This document shows positions 27,462-36,630 of a stretch of DNA of 64,000 nt, piece by piece. The stretch covers positions 1 to 64,000 of the forward strand of contig JADFZW010000026.1 of the NCBI GenBank assembly GCA_015232355.1, in the 5' to 3' direction. This DNA comes from Oligoflexia bacterium (GTDB taxonomy: Bacteria > Bdellovibrionota > Bacteriovoracia > Bacteriovoracales > Bacteriovoracaceae). A program made the position numbers and the translations under genes. The notes under the pieces were generated by a model. That model was not told the origin of the DNA, did not search any database, and worked only from the letters and a program-made list of their open reading frames with translations. Positions within the stretch are counted from its first letter, which is position 1; every line of letters starts with the position of its first letter.

Positions 27462-30134
27462 TTACTCTAAAATTTTCCTTCCTATTTCAGTCACAGCAAA
27501 GTTTCCATTCAATTTATTTTTAATAACTACCATAGCACTTATTCCTATTTCATCTGGAGGAGAACTACTCTCCTCAGAATAAGTTGTCATAGTTCCATAT
27601 GGTTTTGTGTAATTAACTCCTGAAATTACTCCCAACGGAATTAATTTAGTTGAATAGTAATTTCTTAACCCAACAGAACCCAATTTTTTATCTGCACTAA
27701 ATGGATTTCCTATTATTCCATCAGCACTAACTCCATAAGCTCGACCTGGAGAATATGCTGTCATTAACAGATGGTTTGGATTTCTTCCATCATCAGCACC
27801 TTCATCACGCATAGTACGCGCATCCATTGGAGTATATTCACCAATATGAAAATACATTGACCACTGATTGGTGGTAGTCGCTCTACTTTCCCAGTATTTC
27901 TGAATTATTGTTGATAGTGAGTCTCCATTTTGTGGACACCTTGGTTCTCCTAGAAAAAAACTTATAAACTTTCCCGCTATGCAGTCGCACGATACATTAC
28001 TTATCTTCGCATCTTGAGGAGAATAAACCCCATCTGCAGCTTTATTATATAAAGTAGCATCTACTGACTCCTTAATTGTGCTATCTTTAGTATTAATTTT
28101 TGAAACACCTTCTCTCATTGATCTTGCAACATCATTCATAGCTTTCGCATAAGTTTCTATCGAAACTCTTGTTCTTGATAAGTATTCCTTAATAATCGTC
28201 TCTACTTCACCCAAATCATAAAAAGTGGCCTTACGTTGTTGGTCTCCAACTAAAGGAGCATACAAATAAAATGATCTTGTATTTGTTGTTCCCATTGGTT
28301 GACCATTAACAATTGGATATAATCCAGGTTCATTCTCTTCTGAATCTACAAAAGTTGTTGGTACAAGATAGTTGTATGCTTCATATAATGTTGGAGCTCT
28401 CGACTTTAATATAGCATTACTTATATCATCTCCAGTAATGTTAGAAATATTTGGTATATTCAACTTTAACGCTGAAAACTGTTTATTATCATACAATCCA
28501 GCACCGGTCGGGGCCGGATAACGATCTGCTGATCTGTTTAGCACCTCTTTAATATCTGATAAAACATCAGCACCTGATGATGTTTCATTAATAATATACC
28601 TTAGATTAGGAATACCAAAAGTTATTTCTCCACTAGCTCCAGGAACTCCACCTATCGCATTCTTGGCCGTATTATTTGTTAGCCAAAATGTATCTGAAAC
28701 AGTAGATGGTTTAGGAACTGGATATCCAGATTCAAACTTTGCATCCGCACTTCCTGATGAAATATACCCTAGATAATCTGGTGATCTAGATTTTCTTGCT
28801 TGAATAGTACTCGCTTGTCCTTCATTTTGTCTAAAAATCATCGGTCCAATTCTACCACCAAATGGTTTAGCAGCAGCATATGCAGTTAACTTAACACTCT
28901 CATCTTGAAATGGATTAAATAATCCAATAAAATCTGCCTCACCCTTTACTGCATAGTAAGTTAATACCTGTGGATTTTTTACAAACCCAAATGGATATGC
29001 TGGAACTGGTATTCCTGCTTTGGTAGCACCACAAGCAGCGTGAGTTGTAACTGGAACACCACCACTACCAATTGAACCACTACTCGCTGTAAACTGTGTA
29101 TAGAAGACAACGAAATTTAATGTATGTAAAAAAAGGTCTAGATAATATTTTTGAATAGAGTTTTGTATAGGGAAAGTAGAGATCGTATTTACATTAGCTG
29201 TGAATACATTCGGTGGCAATTCAGTTAACTTAAATGATGTCTTAAGCAGATTGTATGGACTACTACCACTATCTAAATTTCGATAAGCACTCCAAAACGC
29301 TTTAACTACTCTCTCATTTATTGGATAATAACTATTCCCCTGATAAAAACCTGAGATTAATCTACATCCTCCATTACCATCATTGCATACTGTACCTGCC
29401 GGCTCAGTATTTACTAATTTTTCCACATTTCTTATTCTGAATGCTAACTCAATTGCCGCTGGCCAAGCACCAACTCTCTCTGCTGCTATTTGAGGAGCAT
29501 CATTAAACAAACCAGGCGTAGTTACTCCTGAAGGTTTGGGAGCACCATATGTCCAACGAAGAAGTGTTAGGAAATTAATGTCTCCTCTCTTTGTACAATC
29601 CTCTGCTTTTCTCTTTGAAATAGCATCAGTAAATTCTGTCATTGTATCATCGAGATTTGTCATTCCCAATTTGGCAAATCTTGGTAATCCAGGTACATTA
29701 AAAATTTCACAGATATTTGTTTCTGAACCTGCATAGTTGATACAAGTTGAAGGAAGATTAAATCTATCGTGAGCAACAGTACCACCAGAAGCCTCATCTG
29801 CACCATTGGACATTCTAAAACTATGCTTTCCTGCTCCAGCGTTTGTACTAGTTAAAGAGAGTGTTCCTAATACATAATATTTAAACATCCACTCCTTAAA
29901 GATGTTTCTTAGTTCCCAATTTAAGTATGCAATGTTTGAGAGTTGTCGTGCTTGTACGGCCGCTCCAGACCATGCGGCCGCATCGACAGCATTTTGTAAA
30001 TTAATTTTTGCTTTAACAAACATTCCAACATTAACAGTAAATGCCAAAGCGGTAACCATCACTAATATGGTCATCGCAAAAAAAACTGACAGTTGCCCTC
30101 TGGAATCTAAAAAATTTGCAGAGATTTTCTTCAT
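27462..30134 (-). CDS. Large TadG-like (Flp pilus-assembly) exported protein
   Basis: An 890-residue protein. Residues about 10-55 match the TadE/TadG N-terminus: GQLSVFFAMTILVMVTALAF (a membrane helix) followed by NLQNAVDAAAWSGA, the conserved piece of PF13400-type putative pilus-assembly proteins. The long remainder is an extracytoplasmic region rich in Ser, Thr, Asn and Gly, with several cysteine pairs (e.g. CDCIAGKF), and no recognised catalytic motif. No other tad genes (tadA, tadB, rcpC, prepilin) are in this window, so it is either an orphan or acts with genes elsewhere. Its role is inferred from the N-terminus alone. Confidence 0.82.
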   Translation of the reverse strand: MKKISANFLDSRGQLSVFFAMTILVMVTALAFTVNVGMFVKAKINLQNAVDAAAWSGAAVQARQLSNIAYLNWELRNIFKEWMFKYYVLGTLSLTSTNAGAGKHSFRMSNGADEASGGTVAHDRFNLPSTCINYAGSETNICEIFNVPGLPRFAKLGMTNLDDTMTEFTDAISKRKAEDCTKRGDINFLTLLRWTYGAPKPSGVTTPGLFNDAPQIAAERVGAWPAAIELAFRIRNVEKLVNTEPAGTVCNDGNGGCRLISGFYQGNSYYPINERVVKAFWSAYRNLDSGSSPYNLLKTSFKLTELPPNVFTANVNTISTFPIQNSIQKYYLDLFLHTLNFVVFYTQFTASSGSIGSGGVPVTTHAACGATKAGIPVPAYPFGFVKNPQVLTYYAVKGEADFIGLFNPFQDESVKLTAYAAAKPFGGRIGPMIFRQNEGQASTIQARKSRSPDYLGYISSGSADAKFESGYPVPKPSTVSDTFWLTNNTAKNAIGGVPGASGEITFGIPNLRYIINETSSGADVLSDIKEVLNRSADRYPAPTGAGLYDNKQFSALKLNIPNISNITGDDISNAILKSRAPTLYEAYNYLVPTTFVDSEENEPGLYPIVNGQPMGTTNTRSFYLYAPLVGDQQRKATFYDLGEVETIIKEYLSRTRVSIETYAKAMNDVARSMREGVSKINTKDSTIKESVDATLYNKAADGVYSPQDAKISNVSCDCIAGKFISFFLGEPRCPQNGDSLSTIIQKYWESRATTTNQWSMYFHIGEYTPMDARTMRDEGADDGRNPNHLLMTAYSPGRAYGVSADGIIGNPFSADKKLGSVGLRNYYSTKLIPLGVISGVNYTKPYGTMTTYSEESSSPPDEIGISAMVVIKNKLNGNFAVTEIGRKILE

Positions 30135-30169
30135 ATATTAATTTTGTGTTCATGCTTTCTCCAAGTCAA

Positions 30170-30183
30170 ACTCTATTTAGAGT
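30170..30183. promoter_or_regulatory. Short dyad ACTCTA-TT-TAGAGT in a divergent spacer
   Basis: A perfect 6-bp inverted repeat lies between the tadG-like gene and the zinc-ribbon gene, with a further AGAGT 5 nt downstream. It could be an operator for either gene. Evidence is only the symmetry and position. Confidence 0.28.
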
Positions 30184-30289
30184 CAATAGAGTAAAAATGA
30201 TCATAAATAAAATTAATTGAAGAGAACTCAATTTTTAGGTTTAACCTTTAGTTATAAAGATAAGGAGAGGAATAAGGAGGAAAAAATTT

Positions 30290-30775
30290 ATGCCATTAAA
30301 TAACAACAATAATAAAAACCGAACCTATAAACTAAAAAATCCCTCATTGGAATTTTATTGTCCTCTGTGCAGTCAAAAAAGATATGTCAAATACAGATCA
30401 AAACTATCAAATAAAAATTATCTGCAATTATCAGTCGCCTCATTGTTTGCTGTCTCTGTTTTATTTCCCTATGTAAAACAAAAATCCATGGATTACACTC
30501 TGATTATTGTCTTCGTATTTGCTATGTGGTGCTGTTATGAAATGATAATAAAACTCTTCCATCGCAAAGAACTTCCATGCCCACATTGTGGTTTTGATAT
30601 GACCTGGTACAGAAGGGATGTTCGAATGGCAAAAAAATTAGTTAAAGACTTCTGGCAAAATAAAAACTCACAACAGCAACAAGATCAAAAAGAGCAAATA
30701 ACACCAGCAACAACAACACCACTATCAACAACAACAACAACAACAGCAACAGCAACAGCAACTTTGAAAAAATAA
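30290..30775 (+). CDS. Membrane protein with a split zinc ribbon
   Basis: A 161-residue protein. CPLC (about residues 21-24) and CPHC (about 98-101) could form a four-cysteine zinc ribbon, with two membrane segments (about 48-64 and 70-88) between them. The tail is a Gln-rich stretch and then a Thr/Ala repeat, coded by (ACA/GCA) triplets at 30700-30765. AAGGAGG 10 nt upstream of the ATG is one of the strongest ribosome binding sites in the window. No family was recognised. It is 96 nt ahead of ssb. Confidence 0.72.
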   Translation: MPLNNNNNKNRTYKLKNPSLEFYCPLCSQKRYVKYRSKLSNKNYLQLSVASLFAVSVLFPYVKQKSMDYTLIIVFVFAMWCCYEMIIKLFHRKELPCPHCGFDMTWYRRDVRMAKKLVKDFWQNKNSQQQQDQKEQITPATTTPLSTTTTTTATATATLKK

Positions 30776-30871
30776 GCTTGATTTTCTATCAACTGACAAT
30801 TTTAATATGAATTATTTTTTGAATCTGTTAATCTAATTTTCTAAAAAAAATAAATAAAAAGGAGATTCCCG

Positions 30872-31420
30872 ATGAGTGTAAACAGAGTCATTTTGTTAGG
30901 TCGATTAGGTCAAGATCCAGAGCTTAAGTATACTCCAGGTGGTATGGCAGTATGTAGCTTCACTATGGCAACATCAGAGAGTTGGAAAGATAAAAATAGT
31001 GGGCAAAAACAGGAAAAAACAGAATGGCACAGAATTGTTGCCTGGGCCAAAACAGCAGAACTATGTAGTCAGTATCTAACAAAAGGACGCCAAGTATATA
31101 TAGAAGGTAGACTACAAACTAGAGCATGGGATGATAAAAATGGAGTAAAAAGATATACAACTGAAATTCTAGCTCAATCAGTTCAATTCGTAGACAGCAA
31201 AAGTACAGGCACGGGACAAGGATTTGCAGCAAATAACAATAACAATAGCAACAGCAATAGCAATAGCAATGGTTCTAATCAACCTCCTGAACTAGGTTCA
31301 AATGGATTTGGTGGAATTGATGATTTTTCTTTCAATGGTCTTTCAAATACAGCTAATATGGATAAAGAGTATCGTGTTGCAAATGGTGAACACTTTACAT
31401 CTGATGATATACCATTTTAG
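30872..31420 (+). CDS. ssb: Single-stranded DNA-binding protein
   Basis: A 182-residue SSB. The OB-fold (residues 1-110) begins [20 protein letters not shown] and includes [19 protein letters not shown] and [17 protein letters not shown] low-complexity Asn/Ser linker (about 125-137) leads to the acidic tip DDIPF that recruits repair and replication partners. AAGGAG lies about 8 nt upstream. It is followed 21 nt later by an HD-GYP gene, which may share the transcript. Confidence 0.97.
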   Translation: MSVNRVILLGRLGQDPELKYTPGGMAVCSFTMATSESWKDKNSGQKQEKTEWHRIVAWAKTAELCSQYLTKGRQVYIEGRLQTRAWDDKNGVKRYTTEILAQSVQFVDSKSTGTGQGFAANNNNNSNSNSNSNGSNQPPELGSNGFGGIDDFSFNGLSNTANMDKEYRVANGEHFTSDDIPF

Positions 31421-31441
31421 TCAAGATAAGATTTAAATCCA

Positions 31442-32596
31442 ATGGGTACAGAAGAAAATAATAGCAATAATAGTTTTTTTTCAGTTCATATCGATTTCAT
31501 TAAAACAGAGATTGCTTCCCTCTATGATCTCTATATTAATTCATCAACCGTACCCGGACATGAAAGATTCATAAGAATATATCCTAAAGGAGAATATCTA
31601 GATCATAAAACATTAGAGGAGTTGCATTCAAAATACTTTCAAATCTATTTGAATGAAAATCAACGAATTGATTATTTGAAGTCGTTAACTGGAAATATAC
31701 ATGCTACTGAAGAGGAAAAGAGCAAAGTTATAAAAGATTCTGCTATCAAATATCTCTCAACACTCTTTGATAGCAAACATGAATTTAAGACTGAACTTTT
31801 ATCTGATACAATAAAAAATTGTCGGGATGTAGTTGAATCAATAGTTGATGTAATCAAAGATTACACCATTAAAGATTTATATGATCTAGTAGCAAAATTA
31901 AGTTTTCATGATTTTTACACTTACGATCACTCTATAAATGTTTCCATGTACTGTATCGCCATCTACAAAATTCTAAACAAAAATGTCAGTAAAGATAAAA
32001 TTGTAAGTTTGGGGTTGGGTGGACTACTTCATGATTTAGGAAAATTAAAATTACCGACTTCTATCTTAAATAACCCAGGAAAACTGAGCGCAGAGGAATA
32101 TAATGAAATAAAAAAACATCCAGCACTTGGATTAAATATGCTCTTAGCAGTTAAAGATAGTTGGGAGAGAGGAACTACAACTAAGTGTGATGGTGTTGAT
32201 ATTGATCTTACTGCCAGAATCATTCACGAACATCATGAAAATTATAATGGCACTGGATACCCTGAAAAAATTTCTGGAAATCAAATTAGTGTTGAGGCCA
32301 GAATCACGGCCATAGCAGATTTTTTTGATGCCATAACCACCAAGCGTGCTTATCATGAAGTTTTAACAATTGAACAAGCAATCGATGTAATGGGACGTGA
32401 AGTTGGAAAAAAAATTGATCCTGAGTTATATCAAGTCTTTTTAACTGATTTAAAAAAGATTTCACTCTCAGGAAGAACTAAGTTTAAAATTGCTGACAAC
32501 TTCGATCCATCTAGTCCACACAAAGAATTACCTCTAGAGGAAGTTAAGGAAGAAGAAGTTAAGGAAGACTTTGGAAAAATTATAGTTAAAGATTAA
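31442..32596 (+). CDS. HD-GYP domain protein (cyclic-di-GMP phosphodiesterase)
   Basis: A 384-residue cytoplasmic protein. Residues about 1-150 are an unassigned sensory or partner-binding region without a receiver signature. The HD-GYP domain follows: YDHSINVSMY, LLHDLGKLKLP (near 193-203) and HHENYNGTGYP (near 263-273, canonical GYP), then ADFFDAITTKRAY. These are the full metal and GYP signatures, so activity on cyclic-di-GMP or a related dinucleotide is likely. The C-terminal 25 residues are acidic/Lys-rich. Its 3' end overlaps the opposing nucleotidyltransferase gene by 11 nt. Confidence 0.92.
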   Translation: MGTEENNSNNSFFSVHIDFIKTEIASLYDLYINSSTVPGHERFIRIYPKGEYLDHKTLEELHSKYFQIYLNENQRIDYLKSLTGNIHATEEEKSKVIKDSAIKYLSTLFDSKHEFKTELLSDTIKNCRDVVESIVDVIKDYTIKDLYDLVAKLSFHDFYTYDHSINVSMYCIAIYKILNKNVSKDKIVSLGLGGLLHDLGKLKLPTSILNNPGKLSAEEYNEIKKHPALGLNMLLAVKDSWERGTTTKCDGVDIDLTARIIHEHHENYNGTGYPEKISGNQISVEARITAIADFFDAITTKRAYHEVLTIEQAIDVMGREVGKKIDPELYQVFLTDLKKISLSGRTKFKIADNFDPSSPHKELPLEEVKEEEVKEDFGKIIVKD

Positions 32597-33137
32597 CTTG
32601 ATCCCATTCATTTGTAAGACGAAGATCAATAATCCATCTATTAAGGTAAGTTTCATCAATTTTCGTTTGATTTAATATTCCACGAATATCTGTTAGATGT
32701 TTAGTTGATCCTCCTTCCCTGTAATATACTAATTTTTTAATTATTATATCTTCTGGAGTAGCAACATATATATCTTTCCCGGCCCAAAAAGGATATTTTT
32801 GTCTTCGTAAAAATTCCTCTTTTGCATGTTGTGTAGCTTTTCTAATTACTACATCTATTTTCAAACCTGATTCCTGATGTATTAAGTTAAATTGACCTCG
32901 ATTTATTATTTCCGCATTTAAAATTTCCTTTGGCGGACAATAAAATTCTTCAATTGAAAATAACTTTTCAAATTTAAATACGTCCTGAGGTAAAATATCT
33001 ACAACTAAATCCATATCATGTGTCATTCTAGGTTCACCATAAATAACTGCCGCCAATGATCCTACTAACATATAATGAATATTTTCCGATTCCAGCTTTT
33101 CGATTACCAACAAAAAAATATCTATTATGTTTTGCAT
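32586..33137 (-). CDS. Nucleotidyltransferase (AbiEii/DUF6036-like), second gene of a toxin-antitoxin-like pair
   Basis: A 183-residue member of the nucleotidyltransferase superfamily: VGSLAAVIYG supplies the GS motif and THDMDLVV the metal-binding DxD, with a third acidic position in LKIDVVI. This family includes AbiEii/MenT-like toxins and uncharacterised nucleotidyltransferases. The start lies 2 nt after the stop of a 63-residue gene, the tight layout of toxin-antitoxin operons. Whether it is a toxin is inference; there is no direct evidence of the partner being an antitoxin. Confidence 0.82.
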   Translation of the reverse strand: MQNIIDIFLLVIEKLESENIHYMLVGSLAAVIYGEPRMTHDMDLVVDILPQDVFKFEKLFSIEEFYCPPKEILNAEIINRGQFNLIHQESGLKIDVVIRKATQHAKEEFLRRQKYPFWAGKDIYVATPEDIIIKKLVYYREGGSTKHLTDIRGILNQTKIDETYLNRWIIDLRLTNEWDQVNL

Positions 33138-33139
33138 AG

Positions 33140-33331
33140 TTATCTTTGACCTTTTTCTATTAATTTATAAACTTGATGATTAATTTCTCTTTCACTTAAA
33201 AGTGGATACTTTTTCATTAATTGATTTTTTTTTATTGAATGTACTAATTCAAATAATCCTGCGACCATTCTAAGTTTTTTTTCAATTTTATTGCGATCAA
33301 TTTTATTAAAAGACGTATTTGGGTTTTTCAT
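33140..33331 (-). CDS. Small partner of the nucleotidyltransferase
   Basis: A 63-residue, strongly basic protein predicted helical throughout, with the stretch MKKYPLLSEREINHQVYKLI. It resembles small proteins encoded directly upstream of DUF6036-type nucleotidyltransferases, but I cannot name the family with confidence. The stop is 2 nt from the next start, so the two are cotranslated. It could be an antitoxin or a nucleotidyltransferase adaptor. Ribosome binding site weak. Confidence 0.6.
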   Translation of the reverse strand: MKNPNTSFNKIDRNKIEKKLRMVAGLFELVHSIKKNQLMKKYPLLSEREINHQVYKLIEKGQR

Positions 33332-33379
33332 TCTATTTAAATATTATAATCAGGTATTAAGGTCAAGGAAAGAAACAAG

Positions 33380-34075
33380 CTAAGAAGTGGGAATAAATAA
33401 GTTGTAATTTCTTTTATCCGTTCCATCTCTTCTGTAACTATTAAAATTAAAATTTCCATCATAGTCACAGTCACAACTACAATTACAACTACAACACGTA
33501 CATCTTTTTGAATCTTCAATATCACAAGCATCTATTAGAGGATAATTTTCAAGAATTTGTTCTCTTGCTATCGCCAACAAATCTAGATGATACTTGTTGT
33601 TACTCTTATCGTTCTTATCGTTCTTATCATTCTTATTTTCAACAAAAAATTTTTTATCGAAATTATTTAACAACTCTGCACCCACAATATAGCAATTTTG
33701 ACAAATCGCTGGACCAATAAATGCAAAATATGGATTAATCTTTTTTAATATTGGTTCAGCAACAATTTTTTGATGTAGTCCTCTCCATCCAGCATGTAGT
33801 AGTGCATATCCATTTAATCCTATCATTACTATTGGTAAACAATCAGCTGTTTTAATTGCTAAGATAGGCGGAGGCGAAGTATTCCACGATCTTTTATCAC
33901 AAACTAAAATTCCATCAGCCTCACCTAAATTAAAATTTTCATTAATTAAATTATTTTTTAATTCAATAATTTTTGAACCATGAACTTGTTTAACAAAATA
34001 ATAATTTTTATCGATATCTTCAGGTGAAGAATAGGTAATAAATCTACCACAATGTAATGTTTTATGAAATAACAT
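33380..34075 (-). CDS. pgeF: Peptidoglycan editing factor / laccase-domain protein (YfiH family)
   Basis: A 231-residue PgeF-family protein: KTADCLPIVMIG, HAGWRGLHQ, GPAICQNCYIVG, and a C-terminal SYRRDGTDKRNYN. In E. coli the family removes mis-incorporated Ser from UDP-MurNAc; related proteins act on purine nucleosides. Near residue 205 the conserved Cys-Thr is expanded to CTCCSCNCSCDCDYDG by a short DNA repeat (33468-33500), inserting a metal-binding-like cysteine cluster. An (Asn-Asp-Lys) repeat lies near residue 155. ATG at 34075 is preferred; TTG one codon earlier is possible. It follows flgE by 36 nt. Confidence 0.9.
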   Translation of the reverse strand: MLFHKTLHCGRFITYSSPEDIDKNYYFVKQVHGSKIIELKNNLINENFNLGEADGILVCDKRSWNTSPPPILAIKTADCLPIVMIGLNGYALLHAGWRGLHQKIVAEPILKKINPYFAFIGPAICQNCYIVGAELLNNFDKKFFVENKNDKNDKNDKSNNKYHLDLLAIAREQILENYPLIDACDIEDSKRCTCCSCNCSCDCDYDGNFNFNSYRRDGTDKRNYNLFIPTS

Positions 34076-34111
34076 CAAAATTGATTATCTCGTGATTTTA
34101 TTCTAATTTAA

Positions 34112-35392
34112 TTATCTCTTAATGTTCAAGATCTCTTGTAACATTTGATCTGCTGTAGTGATGGTTCTAGTATTGGCCGTAAAGTTACGTTGAGCCTTCA
34201 TCAAATTCACAAATTCATGAGCGATATCAACGTTTGATTCCTCAATTGATTTTGATAAGACCTCACCTCTACCATGTTCATTTGGTTTTCCAACTGCTCC
34301 TTGACCAGATTTACGAGTCTCTTTGTAAAGGTTTTTACCCATCTTAAAGAGTCCTTCATTGTTTTCAAATTTAGCAATTGCAATTTGAGCAATATCACGA
34401 ACCTCACCATTGTTATATACAGCAGATAGTACCCCTTTATCGTTAAATGATAAACTAGAAAGTGTACCTGCACTGGCACCATCTTGAGTATGTCTGGAAA
34501 CTGATGAATCTGATCCATATTGAGTAGTAGCATCGAGTCCGTTTCCACCTTCTTCGAGAGAAATACCAAAATCAAATTCCATCTTTTGATCTGGGGCCGC
34601 ACCCTTATTGAAAGAGAATGCACTAGATTTGGTAGTCTCTTTCTTAAGTACACCCTTATCAGAAAATTCCAAAAGTCCTGTACCCATTTCAACATCTTTT
34701 TTACCATCGCCTTTTGCAGCGTCAGTACCTTTAACCAATACATGGTATTCCCATTTATTCTCTTCTGCTTTATTAAAATAAATAGTTACTAGTCTTGCTG
34801 TACCGATATTATCATAAACCATCATACCAGTATTAAAGTTAGAAGTTTTCATCGGATTAGCAACATCAAATTTTTGAACATCCGCTCTGGAATCTAAATT
34901 CATTTGAATCCTTGCATTTCCTGTTGCTTTAGCAGCAACAGTTGTTCCACCAAGCTTAATCTCACCAATCTTACTAGTAATTTTTCCAGTCTCATCGGCC
35001 GCAAATCCTAATACTGGATAACCATCTCCGGTGATAAGTTGTCCTTCTTTATTAAAAATAAAACCACCATCTCTAGTGTATCCTCTGCCAAAAGCTGAAT
35101 CCAAAACAAAAAATCCATTTCCGTTGATGCTGAGATCAGTAACTTGCTCCGTTCGCACTAAACTTCCCTGAGTAAACATTGGTTTGATGTGGGCCAACTT
35201 TGTACCTGCACCAATCTGATCACCACCATCAATACCTTTTAGTGAACTGGCCAAGACATCTTGAAATTCAGGTCGCGATGATTTGAATCCGCTTGTCCCT
35301 GCGTTTGATATATTATCAGCAATAACTGACATTCCACCACCAATTGAATTTAAACCTGTAACACCTACATTAAATGCCCCTAAAATACTCAT
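34112..35392 (-). CDS. flgE: Flagellar hook protein FlgE
   Basis: A 426-residue hook subunit. The N-terminal rod/hook motif is ADNISNAGTSGFKSS, and the C-terminus has SNVDIAHEFVNLMKAQR and TRTITTADQMLQEILNIKR, the conserved coiled-coil ends of axial proteins. The middle is the variable surface domain. ATG at 35392 (MSILGAFN) has GAGG and a G-run upstream; a TTG three codons earlier is possible. Last flagellar gene of the operon, directly after flgD and preceding pgeF. Confidence 0.95.
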   Translation of the reverse strand: MSILGAFNVGVTGLNSIGGGMSVIADNISNAGTSGFKSSRPEFQDVLASSLKGIDGGDQIGAGTKLAHIKPMFTQGSLVRTEQVTDLSINGNGFFVLDSAFGRGYTRDGGFIFNKEGQLITGDGYPVLGFAADETGKITSKIGEIKLGGTTVAAKATGNARIQMNLDSRADVQKFDVANPMKTSNFNTGMMVYDNIGTARLVTIYFNKAEENKWEYHVLVKGTDAAKGDGKKDVEMGTGLLEFSDKGVLKKETTKSSAFSFNKGAAPDQKMEFDFGISLEEGGNGLDATTQYGSDSSVSRHTQDGASAGTLSSLSFNDKGVLSAVYNNGEVRDIAQIAIAKFENNEGLFKMGKNLYKETRKSGQGAVGKPNEHGRGEVLSKSIEESNVDIAHEFVNLMKAQRNFTANTRTITTADQMLQEILNIKR

Positions 35393-35454
35393 AATCCTCA
35401 AACCCCCTTCTTTTTTTTAAACATTATCTACTAATTACTCAACATCCTCTTTTT

Positions 35455-35475
35455 ATCATCATCATCATCATCATC
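35455..35475. repeat. (ATC)7 microsatellite in the flgD-flgE spacer
   Basis: Seven uninterrupted ATC triplets lie in the 131-nt spacer upstream of flgE. The spacer is otherwise AT-rich with no visible hairpin. Confidence 0.9.
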
Positions 35476-35532
35476 AATCATCCTCTACACAACATCTCAC
35501 ATACACATCTTTTCATTTATATAAAAAATTAT

Positions 35533-36603
35533 TTATCTAATTCCCCTTTCTCTTTTTTCAGCGTAAGCAAATGGTTTGCTTTGTTCTCTAATCAATTCAT
35601 TTCCTTTTGTGTTAGCGTTAGTATCGTTATCTTGTTTGTAAGCTTCGATTTTATTTCTATTTACATCCGGAAAGAAATTTCTATTTTCACCCACTCTGGA
35701 ATTCATTCTGGTATTAGTCTTTGGATCATTAGTTTCAAAACTATCAACCTCTCTTAAATCAACTTTCCTGTTTCCATCAACTACTAATATAGTATTTTCA
35801 CCATCAAATTCCACTCCAGTTACAATCCCTTGAGTTTTAAGTTCTGTTTCTACTTGTTTATAATCTTCTCCGTATGCTAATACTTGGAAATTATATTTAC
35901 CTTTACCTGCAATTTGACCATCCAATGTTTTTCCATTCCAAATTATTTCATTTGCTCCAGCGGCCAAATTTTCTTTTTCAATCTGACCAATCATGTTTGA
36001 TTTTTCATCAAAGATACGAATAATTGTGGCCGGTGCATTGGATTTTAAAACAAAACGAATTTTAGCATCATCACCATCTCTATCAATATTAAGACTATTA
36101 CCATTGCTGGAAACTTTTTTCCCTAAAAAACTGGAGGCATAAAATTTATTCTCCAACATCTTTCCACTACTTTGTTTCTGCATGATATTTTTCATATTAG
36201 TTAATTGTTCTAATTGAGACAATTGTGCTAACTCAGAAGTAATTTTCTTATCATCAATCGGATTTGATGGATCTTGATTTTGTAATTGGAAGGTTAAAAG
36301 TTTCAAGAATTCATCCTGGCCCATTTGATTAGTCTTGCGCTCTTTACGAACTATACCAGTATTTTTTGTACCATTAATTCTATTTAATATTTCAGTATCT
36401 ATTTTAGAATTTTTATTCCTATTAAAACTATCAGCTTGTCTTTTACTTCCCGTGCTACTCGTTTGTGAATCATCAGGTGACCAATCTACAATTGAAGAAT
36501 CAGAACCGGCCGCATTCTCCACTGTTTGAGTTGGTCTATGTATCTTTACTCCACTAGTGTCTCGAACATTTTGAAATTCACTTGGTATTCCAATTGTTGG
36601 CAT
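35533..36603 (-). CDS. flgD: Flagellar hook-assembly scaffold FlgD
   Basis: A 356-residue hook-cap protein. The conserved N-terminal FlgD core lies at about residues 90-145 (QDEFLKLLTFQLQNQDPSNP, ITSELAQLSQLEQL), preceded by a long polar extension. A FlgD Ig-like/tudor region follows with IIRIFDEKSNMIGQIE and WNGKTLDGQIAGKGKYNFQV. The last 75 residues are Asn/Asp/Arg-rich. FlgD caps the growing hook and takes up FlgE. GAGGAA is 8 nt before the ATG. fliK is upstream. Confidence 0.93.
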   Translation of the reverse strand: MPTIGIPSEFQNVRDTSGVKIHRPTQTVENAAGSDSSIVDWSPDDSQTSSTGSKRQADSFNRNKNSKIDTEILNRINGTKNTGIVRKERKTNQMGQDEFLKLLTFQLQNQDPSNPIDDKKITSELAQLSQLEQLTNMKNIMQKQSSGKMLENKFYASSFLGKKVSSNGNSLNIDRDGDDAKIRFVLKSNAPATIIRIFDEKSNMIGQIEKENLAAGANEIIWNGKTLDGQIAGKGKYNFQVLAYGEDYKQVETELKTQGIVTGVEFDGENTILVVDGNRKVDLREVDSFETNDPKTNTRMNSRVGENRNFFPDVNRNKIEAYKQDNDTNANTKGNELIREQSKPFAYAEKRERGIR

Positions 36604-36630
36604 TTATATATTCCTCAAATTATAATATTA

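Noticed and set aside
34207-34743. Second reading frame inside flgE
   Set aside because: Same strand but shifted frame within a conserved hook gene; no start signal, Leu/Lys-rich translation typical of shadow frames.
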